From assembly GCA_003156615.1 (NCBI GenBank), contig PMHI01000664.1, positions 252 to 5,714 of the forward strand: 5,463 nt of DNA, written 5' to 3'. The notes under the pieces are model-generated. The model searched no databases. It was not told the DNA's origin and worked only from the letters and a program-made list of their open reading frames with translations. A program made the translations under genes and the position numbers. This DNA comes from Acidobacteriaceae bacterium. GTDB taxonomy: Bacteria; Acidobacteriota; Terriglobia; Terriglobales; SbA1. The first letter of the stretch is position 1. Every line of letters begins with the position of its first letter. Shown here one piece after another: positions 1-5,201 of the stretch.

Positions 1-1
1 C

Positions 2-877
2 CGCATGCGCTTCCGCTTCGCGCCGCTGGTGAAGCTGCATCTCGAAAACCAATATCCACGGGCTTCCATCACCACACGCCTGGGACGCCTCAAGGGCCGC
101 ACGCTTTACTACGGGCCCTTCCAGTCCCGCACCTCCGCCGAGAAGTTCATGAACGATTCGCTCGACTTCTTCAAGATGCGCCGCTGCGTGGACGAACTCC
201 ATCCCGATCCGCAATTTCCCGGCTGCATCTACTCCGAGATGAAGATGTGCCTGGCGCCCTGCTTCAAGGGCTGCACCGACGAGGAATATACCGTCGAAGT
301 GAGTCGCGTGCAGGCCTATTTCGATTCCGGAGGTGAATCCCTGGCCCGTGAGTTTTCAGCGCAGCGCGATGCCGCATCGGCCAATCTCGCATTTGAAGAA
401 GCTGCCGCCACTCACGTCCGCTTGGAAAAGCTGAAGCCAATCCTCAGCCAGTTCCCCGAGATAGCCCGCCGCCTCGACCGTTTTTCTGCGCTGATCATTC
501 AGCCCAGCCATCTCGCGGACTGCGTCACCTTCTTCTGCATCGAAAACGCAGCCATCGCCAGGCCGGTGGTGTTCTCGATCCAGCCCGCCGAGCACACGAA
601 GTCGCAGTCCATGGAATCGCGGGTGCTGGCTGTTCTCGATTCGTCCCCGCCGGCGAAAGCACGGCCCGCGCTCGAAACCATGGAGCATCTGGCGCTGCTC
701 AAACGTTGGTACTATCGTGGCCGCCGCGTCGGCGAAATATTTCTAGCCGATGATAAAGGTGTTTTTCCCATGCGCCGCATCGTGCGCGGCATCGGCCGCG
801 TACTTAGAGGCGAGGGGCCGGAACAGGACTCCGCTCAGACAATCGTTCGAGAAGGAACGAGGGAAATCCCAAGTTGA
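2..877 (+). CDS. UvrC-like GIY-YIG/UVR-motif protein lacking the C-terminal nuclease half (5' partial)
   Basis: The frame is open to the left edge, so the true start and most of the GIY-YIG catalytic region lie outside; residues are numbered from the ATG at 5. Residues 11-50 match the end of the UvrC N-terminal domain (PRASITTRL, then YYGPFQSRTSAEKF). C61, C74, C82 and C86 have spacing x12/x7/x3, close to the cysteine cluster of E. coli UvrC (x11/x7/x3), reported to hold an iron-sulfur cluster. A UVR-type helix pair (ANLAFEEAAATHVRLEKLK) follows at about 116-134, the kind of segment UvrC uses to contact UvrB. After it come only about 150 residues, including a basic stretch PMRRIVRGIGRVLRG, and then a stop. 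The RNase H-like domain making the 5' incision and the HhH2 DNA-binding domain of UvrC are absent. It is therefore a short UvrC relative, probably acting on DNA, comparable in concept to Cho but with a UVR motif. Homology is firm; the biochemical role is inferred. Confidence 0.85.
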   Translation, partial: RMRFRFAPLVKLHLENQYPRASITTRLGRLKGRTLYYGPFQSRTSAEKFMNDSLDFFKMRRCVDELHPDPQFPGCIYSEMKMCLAPCFKGCTDEEYTVEVSRVQAYFDSGGESLAREFSAQRDAASANLAFEEAAATHVRLEKLKPILSQFPEIARRLDRFSALIIQPSHLADCVTFFCIENAAIARPVVFSIQPAEHTKSQSMESRVLAVLDSSPPAKARPALETMEHLALLKRWYYRGRRVGEIFLADDKGVFPMRRIVRGIGRVLRGEGPEQDSAQTIVREGTREIPS

Positions 878-894
878 ATTAGGAAGAGTTGAAG

Positions 895-904
895 AAAGGA
901 AGGA
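895..904 (+). promoter_or_regulatory. Ribosome binding site that fixes the DinB start
   Basis: A purine-rich AAAGGAAGGA lies just before the ATG at 909. The AAAGGA part leaves an 8-base spacer. It supports starting the DinB protein at 909 rather than at the in-frame ATG at 750, which lies inside the UvrC-like gene and would add 53 residues that do not resemble a DinB protein. Confidence 0.7.
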
Positions 905-908
905 CGCA

Positions 909-1400
909 ATGGCCATCAAAGATCCAAACGGCAAACAACTCCGCGAGCACCTGACCTATTTGCTCAATGGCGGCGGCGCCCACGCCCGGTTTGACGAGGT
1001 CGTGAAAAACATGCCGGAGGAGTTGCGCGGCGTGAAGCCCGACGGACTGCCGCACTCTGCCTGGATGCTGCTTGATCACCTTCGCCTGGCGCAGTGGGAC
1101 ATTCTCGAATTCAGCCGCACCTCCAAACATATGTCTCCCGAGTGGCCGCGCGGTTACTGGCCCAAGACGGAAGCGCCCTCGAGCACGGCGGAATGGAACA
1201 GGAGTGTTCAACAATTCCGCAATGATCTGAAAGCCATGCAGGATCTGGTGGCAAATCCAAAGACCGACCTGTACGCCCGCATCCCCTGGGGTGACGGCCA
1301 AACTATTCTGCGTGAGGCTCTGCTCCTGGCCGATCACAACGCCTACCATCTGGGTCAGTTCGTCGACGTGCGCCGTCTGCTGGGAGCTTGGAAAAGCTGA
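909..1400 (+). CDS. DinB-superfamily metal-binding four-helix protein
   Basis: The product is 163 residues, the usual size for the DinB/YfiT superfamily of four-helix-bundle proteins with a three-histidine metal site. The expected pattern is visible: H57 in WMLLDHLRLAQWD at the end of the second helix region, and H143 and H147 in ADHNAYHLGQ on the last helix, followed by the common ending VDVRRLLGAW. Family members include damage-inducible B. subtilis DinB and thiol-dependent transferases or isomerases. The sequence does not show which activity applies here, and DinB genes are abundant in Acidobacteriota. No signal peptide is visible, so it should be cytoplasmic. It begins 31 bases after the UvrC-like stop on the same strand with no obvious terminator between them, so co-transcription is plausible. 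Family assignment is firm; substrate and link to DNA repair are unknown. Confidence 0.88.
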   Translation: MAIKDPNGKQLREHLTYLLNGGGAHARFDEVVKNMPEELRGVKPDGLPHSAWMLLDHLRLAQWDILEFSRTSKHMSPEWPRGYWPKTEAPSSTAEWNRSVQQFRNDLKAMQDLVANPKTDLYARIPWGDGQTILREALLLADHNAYHLGQFVDVRRLLGAWKS

Positions 1401-1465
1401 CCCAACTCTCTTGTCAACAATTTCCTGCGAAACAACGCCTCCGCCAGGAGTTGATTCAAAATACT

Positions 1466-1492
1466 CGAGCCGGCCCTTTTCGGGCCGGCTCG
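1466..1492. terminator. Shared hairpin terminator between convergent genes
   Basis: A perfect 11-base-pair, GC-rich stem (CGAGCCGGCCC at 1466-1476 with its complement at 1482-1492) closes a 5-base loop, TTTTC. It lies 65 bases after the DinB stop and 26 bases after the peptidase stop read on the minus strand. The minus-strand tail after the stem is AGTATTTTG and the plus-strand tail is ATGGTTTCGTC. Both are only modestly T-rich, so it may be a bidirectional intrinsic terminator of moderate efficiency. The rest of 1401-1518 shows no gene. Confidence 0.75.
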
Positions 1493-1518
1493 ATGGTTTC
1501 GTCAAACTGATCAGCTCT

Positions 1519-4188
1519 TCAAGGCGCCACGGTTATGGTGACGGGCGTCTCGTTGGTGAGTGATCCGGAGGTTCCGATCAACTCGATGGTTGTGGTTCCC
1601 GTTGGCGCGCGCCTGGAAGCACTCCACGTGATGGTTACCTTCACGCTGCCATTCGCCGGAGGCGTCACAGGGTTGGCCGAGGCCGTCGCCGATACGTCAC
1701 TGGGGAATTCGTTCACGCTCAATTCAACAGAAGAATGGAATCCATTCACGCTGGTGACGGTGAGAGTGGTGGATACGCTGCCGTTTTCATCGATAGTGAA
1801 AGAAGAAGGCGACAGGGACAGGGTGAAGTTCTTCGCCGTCGAAGAGACGGTGAGGGCGATGGTGGTGCTGTGAGTGAGCGAGCCGGAGGTTCCGGTGATC
1901 GTCACCGTAGCAGCTCCCGTGGTTGCGGTCGAGGAAGCGGTTAGCGTGAGGGTTGAGGTTACGCTTCCGTTCGCCGCCGGAGTCACCGGATTGGTGGAGA
2001 ACGTCGCGGTCACGCCCGTGGGCAGGCCGGTAGCGCTCAACGTGGTCGCGGAACTGAAGCCGCCCGTGCTGGTAATGGTGATCGTGCTCGTTCCGCTGGC
2101 GCCCTGGGTTACGGTCAGGGAAGCGGGCGAGGCGGCGATGGTGAAGTTCGGCGTCGCCGTAGCACTGACCGTGAGAGCCAGCGTAGTGGTTGCGGTCAGG
2201 CTGCCCGAAGTTCCGGTGATGGTCACCGTGGAGGTTCCGGTCGTGGCCGTGGAGCTTGCCGTCAGAGTCAGCACGCTGGTCCCGGTGGTGGGGTTCGTGC
2301 CGAACGCCGCGGTCACGCCGCTGGGCAACCCGGACGCGGCCAGGGTTACACTGCCGGTGAATCCGTTCAGGTCGGTCACCTTAATGGTGCTGGTGCCGCT
2401 GCTGCCCTGGGTAACCGTCAGACTGCTCGGCGAATCCGAGAGCGTGAAGCTCGGCGTTGCAGAGCCGGCCAACAGGTTAATGATTCCAGTCGTATTCGGA
2501 CTGCCCCAGCCGGTGCAGAGATCGAATCCGGTTATTCCCGAATAGGTTCCGCAACTGCCGCTGGTAATGTCGTGGAAATAGGTGCCATAGCTTGAGGTAA
2601 GAGCCGCCGGGTAAATGATCGGATTGATATAGCCGATCGTATCGCCGTTGGTCGCCGCCTGTTCATTGGCCAGAGCCAGGTAGCCGGCCCACATGGGCGT
2701 TGCGAAGCTGGTTCCACCGTAGTCGTTGGCCGTACAAGTGGTTTGGTCGGCGCAGACGTAAAAGGTAAAATTCGCGTTGGCCGATACGTCTGGACCGTTC
2801 CGTAACGTTGTGGATCCCTTATTGGAGGAAGTAATCACGCCCGAGAGCTTCTGCCAGGAGGGGATCGGGACGGAGTCCGGGGAGATGCCGCCGCCGCTGT
2901 CTGCCCAGGCAGTTTCCGATTTCCAAGGGCCAGCCGCGCTGGCGGTTGTCAGGTCCGTGCCACCGACCGAGACGATATTCGCATCGTCCGCTGGCCAGGC
3001 CTCATTCGACGAAGACCAGGCCGAACTGTCGCCAGACGCGGCAAAGAAGTTCTGGCCTTGCGATGCCATCTGCTCAAAGTATGGGTCCAGAGTGCTAGGG
3101 TCTGCCGGCGTCCAGCCCCACGAGCAACTGATCTGCTTGGACAGGGGAGCGTCCGTAGTCGAAACCATCGCGCTGATGCAGGCAGTATCGCTAATGTTTC
3201 CTGATCCACTGGCCAGGACATCGCCGCAGACGTACATGTAGAGCATTGTTGAGCCTGGGGCCATGCCCATCGCCTGCGTCATGTCGAGGGTCTGCTCGGT
3301 ATCGTCGCATGCGCTGCCGCCGCTATCGACGCAGCTCGTGCCGTACCCGCCGGTGGAAATGAGGGTTGGAGTGTAAGGTTCCGTTTGCCCAACGTTTTTG
3401 TAATACGTGGAAAGATCGGCCAAGTCGGTGCCCGCGAATTCAAACAGGGCAATGTTCTGGCCGGTGCCGGTGAGCGCCGTTCCGCCGTAGTAGGCCGCGC
3501 GCATGTCGCTGCCCAAAAAGGATGCCGAAGGGCCGGAGCCGGTCGTGGCATGAGAGACGACCTTGTCGGGATCGATCCCATGGGCCTTGGCGTAATCGCT
3601 CTTCTTAACATACAGCGGATGCGGTTTGGAATCATTGTCCAAACCACTGATATGCCAAACCTGGAAGGGGAGGTCCACCGTGGGCTCGCGGTCCACGGCA
3701 AAGAATGTGCGGTTTTCAGTGAGGTCCTGATAGAGCCCCAGGGTCACATGGAAGGCCCTCTCGATGTTCGCGACCGTGCCGGTCAGCCTTAGATCCCTGC
3801 CTTCGAGGTTTCCGCTGATGATCTCAAAGCCGCTCGCTTTCGCGAAAGCAACCAAGGCGTCCCAATCTTGCTGGCTGGGGCCAAACCTCGCGGTAAATTC
3901 CTGCGGCGTAAGGAACTGGTGGTAGGAAGAGCTTTGAGGATCCTGGACTTCCTGCACGAAATTTTGCAACCCTGCGCGATCGCGAAGCGGCAGAACCATG
4001 TCGAAGCGGAGGGTCTGGGTTGACGGGAGTTTCCCGATGAGCTGCGCTTGCCCGTTGGCAACCGCGTCGCGCACATGACGCGTCAGTAGGGGCTGGGGCT
4101 GGGCCTGGGCTGGGATGGTAAACAACAAGACAACGGCTGCACAAACAAGCGCAACCACTGTCGGCTTTGGGGAAGGAATTTTCTTCAT
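1519..4188 (-). CDS. Secreted S53-family serine-carboxyl peptidase (sedolisin/kumamolisin type) with three C-terminal beta repeats
   Basis: The product is 889 residues from the ATG at 4188, chosen because a good ribosome binding site precedes it and a signal peptide starts there (MKK, hydrophobic core at about 10-25, likely cleavage after AQA at 27-29). Residues about 45-195 form the pro-kumamolisin activation domain, an intramolecular chaperone and inhibitor removed on activation. The catalytic domain, about 225-575, has the full S53 set: E298 and D302 in EQTLD, oxyanion Asp D387 in AASGDSSAW, and nucleophile S494 in GGTSFATPMWAG. The calcium-site region HDITSG (D540) to GFDLCTGWGSPN ends the domain. 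Nine mature cysteines suggest disulfides. Residues 580-887 are three tandem Ser/Thr/Val-rich domains, probably Ig-like and used for spacing or surface binding. No membrane anchor or sorting signal follows, so the enzyme should be released or surface-held. S53 enzymes are typically active at acidic pH, which fits acidobacterial habitats (inference). It looks intact and is transcribed alone, converging on DinB. Confidence 0.95.
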   Translation of the reverse strand: MKKIPSPKPTVVALVCAAVVLLFTIPAQAQPQPLLTRHVRDAVANGQAQLIGKLPSTQTLRFDMVLPLRDRAGLQNFVQEVQDPQSSSYHQFLTPQEFTARFGPSQQDWDALVAFAKASGFEIISGNLEGRDLRLTGTVANIERAFHVTLGLYQDLTENRTFFAVDREPTVDLPFQVWHISGLDNDSKPHPLYVKKSDYAKAHGIDPDKVVSHATTGSGPSASFLGSDMRAAYYGGTALTGTGQNIALFEFAGTDLADLSTYYKNVGQTEPYTPTLISTGGYGTSCVDSGGSACDDTEQTLDMTQAMGMAPGSTMLYMYVCGDVLASGSGNISDTACISAMVSTTDAPLSKQISCSWGWTPADPSTLDPYFEQMASQGQNFFAASGDSSAWSSSNEAWPADDANIVSVGGTDLTTASAAGPWKSETAWADSGGGISPDSVPIPSWQKLSGVITSSNKGSTTLRNGPDVSANANFTFYVCADQTTCTANDYGGTSFATPMWAGYLALANEQAATNGDTIGYINPIIYPAALTSSYGTYFHDITSGSCGTYSGITGFDLCTGWGSPNTTGIINLLAGSATPSFTLSDSPSSLTVTQGSSGTSTIKVTDLNGFTGSVTLAASGLPSGVTAAFGTNPTTGTSVLTLTASSTATTGTSTVTITGTSGSLTATTTLALTVSATATPNFTIAASPASLTVTQGASGTSTITITSTGGFSSATTLSATGLPTGVTATFSTNPVTPAANGSVTSTLTLTASSTATTGAATVTITGTSGSLTHSTTIALTVSSTAKNFTLSLSPSSFTIDENGSVSTTLTVTSVNGFHSSVELSVNEFPSDVSATASANPVTPPANGSVKVTITWSASRRAPTGTTTIELIGTSGSLTNETPVTITVAP
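1528..2451 (-). repeat. Three tandem ~100-residue domain repeats in the S53 peptidase C-terminus
   Basis: The units lie at about 2167-2451 (residues 580-674), 1846-2148 (681-781) and 1528-1827 (788-887). Each opens with FTLS/FTIA followed by SPxSLTV or a similar string and ends with GTSGSLT plus a short beta strand. Units 1 and 2 share TLTASSTATTG exactly (641-651 and 748-758). Units 2 and 3 share NPVTP-ANGSV. Unit 3 is the most divergent. Codon choice differs between units even where the residues are identical, so the duplications are not recent. The pattern resembles bacterial Ig-like or adhesive beta-sandwich repeats; the exact family is not assigned. Confidence 0.85.
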
Positions 4189-4195
4189 GTTCTTG

Positions 4196-4201
4196 TCCTT
4201 T
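4196..4201 (-). promoter_or_regulatory. Ribosome binding site fixing the S53 peptidase start
   Basis: Read on the minus strand, AAAGGA precedes the ATG at 4188 with a 7-base spacer (CAAGAAC). The in-frame ATG at 4260 would put 24 polar residues in front of the MKK signal peptide and lacks such a site, so the shorter start is preferred. Confidence 0.75.
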
Positions 4202-4221
4202 TTGATTTTCAGATGTGGAAC

Positions 4222-4237
4222 GTTCGGCTGTCTGAAC
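4222..4237. other. Small inverted repeat in the peptidase leader region
   Basis: GTTCGG at 4222-4227 can pair with CTGAAC at 4232-4237 (six pairs, one of them a G-T wobble) around the loop CTGT. It lies about 35 bases upstream of the peptidase start on the minus strand, so it could be an operator or a leader hairpin, but it is short enough to be chance. I found no convincing -35/-10 pair for the peptidase in 4202-4330. Confidence 0.25.
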
Positions 4238-4326
4238 TTACAGCCCAAGAATCGCGGCATGTTAGCTCACATTCGTGCCCGCCATCTACATTTTTTTGAA
4301 AGTGTTACGAAAACGGAATACCAGGA

Positions 4327-4399
4327 CGGGGAAAAACCTTAGACCCTCAGGTCTGAACTGTAGCCTTAACGGGAAAAGACCTTAGGCCGTCAGGGCTGG
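4327..4399. repeat. Pair of degenerate 30-base direct repeats, each with a small hairpin
   Basis: The stretches 4327-4356 and 4370-4399 match at 24 of 30 positions, with a 43-base period. Both contain CCTTAG, then TCAGG, with a short stem-loop around a four-base loop: AGACC-CTCA-GGTCT in the first copy, AGGCC-GTCA-GGGCT with one mismatch in the second. The pattern recalls the short palindromic intergenic repeats built on a CCTCAGGGGCTGAAGCCCC type core that are scattered in many acidobacterial genomes. That likeness is from memory. The repeats lie between the decayed gene and the peptidase, at the readthrough tail of the former. Confidence 0.45.
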
Positions 4400-4967
4400 A
4401 TAGAGGCTGTGTTTGGCAGGACCTTTGCGGAATCGCAACCTTCACGCCATCGCGCCCACGCTCGTCAAACTCCACGAATTCCCATTCGACCTCAGGCGAG
4501 GGCAGCGCAACAATATGCCTGTATGCCACTCCAGGCGCGACCAGTAATCCAACCCTTGCAGCGGCAGGTGGATGTCCTCGTCGGCCTTCCGTTCCACAAC
4601 TGCGAGCCGACCCGCGTGCGTCACCGCGAGCACATCGATCATCGCACGGTCGCAGGCGGAGAATGCCGGAACCTGAGAATACTGGCATGACGACTCCAGT
4701 CACCCATCCACCACGCTTACATCGCCCACCACCAGAGACTCCGGCCATCTCTCCGGACGCAACGGATGCTGACGCGGACCATGGGGATGGCGAGTGTCGC
4801 GCAAACAATTGGCAAGCCCCGCGAATTCGGCTTCGCTACGGGCTTCAAGAACGCGCTCCTCATGCGCCCGCTCCGAAGAAAATAGAGTATTTGGATTGGG
4901 CCAGGTCGAAGGCGACAGCACCGTTTTCGATACCAGCGCGCGCAGCTTCGCTGAGAAAGTCCTGCAC
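4347..4967 (-). pseudogene. Decayed gene for an acidobacterial PD-(D/E)XK nuclease-like protein
   Basis: Protein-like pieces on the minus strand sit in different frames. Piece 1, about 4967-4875, reads VQDFLSEAARAGIENG then AFDLAQSKYSI. Piece 2, in another frame at about 4873-4541, reads ERVLEARSEAEFAG, then RWPESLVVGDVSVVDG, an in-frame TGA at 4700-4702, then QVPAFSACDRAMIDVLAV and GRLAVVERKADEDIHLPLQ. Piece 3, back in the first frame from about 4547, reads LLVAPG, SPEVEWEFV and DERGRDGVKV, and then runs on to a stop at 4347. IDVLAV (Asp at 4636), the E-x-K of VVERKA (4594-4586) and a following Q (4558) fit a PD-(D/E)XK nuclease core as in NucS-like proteins. Intact relatives, as I recall them, are roughly 450-500 residues. 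Against these, a long internal piece is missing between pieces 1 and 2 and a shorter one between pieces 2 and 3. With a stop and at least two frame changes, no full-length product is possible. The family's function is unknown to me. Confidence 0.65.
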
Positions 4968-4982
4968 GCCACGAGTTAGAGC

Positions 4983-5201
4983 TTACGGCGTCACCGTCGG
5001 CATCGGGGATGGTCCATTCCAGATTTCCCAACCCGAACCCCTCAGGGGTCTGTGCCAGGTGACTATCGTCACAGTTCTCCCGTGGATGTTTCGTTCGCCG
5101 TCCTCCGCTCCCTGTGGGATAATGAACTTATCCGCCCGAACTGAGTCTGCCTCCAGCCCGGCGGCATCTAATTCCGGTGGATAAAAGCTTGCATAAACCA
5201 T
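4983..5201 (-). pseudogene. Unassigned minus-strand open stretch, possibly a gene remnant, overlapping the tldD start
   Basis: A 72-residue open frame reads MVYASFYPPELDAAG, RADKFIIPQGAEDGERN, GRTVTIVTW and GSGWEIWN before a TAA at 4983-4985. Its composition is more natural than the plus-strand readings of the same bases. In a neighbouring frame, WTIPDADGDAVSS continues plausibly over about 5020-4977, which suggests another frame break. It is in frame with, and just upstream of, the first piece of the decayed nuclease-like gene, so it may be that gene's old 5' end or a separate remnant. It overlaps the first 25 bases of tldD on the opposite strand. I do not recognise the family, and it could also be chance open sequence. 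Confidence 0.3.
5115..5123 (+). promoter_or_regulatory. Candidate extended -10 promoter element for tldD
   Basis: TGGGATAAT fits an extended -10 (TGn plus GATAAT) and lies 53 bases before the tldD GTG. No clear -35 hexamer is present at 16-18 bases upstream; TTCGCC at 5095-5100 is a poor match. A promoter is expected here because the upstream sequence is minus-strand decayed DNA, but this site is only a candidate. Confidence 0.25.

Noticed and set aside
750..908. 53-residue upstream extension of the DinB protein
   Set aside because: It lies in the 3' end of the UvrC-like gene in another frame. The ATG at 909 has a good ribosome binding site and gives the normal family length.
879..1505. Minus-strand open frame covering the DinB gene (208 codons)
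   Set aside because: It overlaps a clear DinB protein completely and runs through the terminator hairpin. Its product has no familiar features.
1874..2545. Long plus-strand open frame opposite the peptidase repeats (223 codons)
   Set aside because: It is antisense to the repeat domains, its Val-rich product is the mirror of Thr/Ser/Ala-rich codons, and it has no recognisable motif.
2777..3241. Plus-strand open frame opposite the peptidase catalytic domain
   Set aside because: The minus strand here encodes conserved S53 active-site motifs. This frame is a shadow.
4189..4260. Earlier peptidase start at 4260
   Set aside because: It would bury the signal peptide behind 24 polar residues, and there is a clear ribosome binding site in front of 4188.
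4327..4399. CRISPR array
   Set aside because: There are only two diverged copies with a 13-base gap, too few and too irregular for repeats and spacers.
4717..4800. A third frame (IPMVRVSI, then RRDGRSL) as another frameshift in the decayed gene
   Set aside because: The frame carrying ERVLEARSEAEFAG continues plausibly through RHPHGPRQHPLRPERWPES, so an extra pair of frameshifts is not needed.
4663..5184. Plus-strand open frame of 173 codons before tldD
   Set aside because: Its product is Pro/Arg/Ser-rich with no motif, while the minus strand of the same bases holds recognisable broken coding pieces.
4200..5200. Insertion sequence or transposon as the cause of the gene decay
   Set aside because: No transposase-like reading, terminal inverted repeats or target-site duplication was seen.
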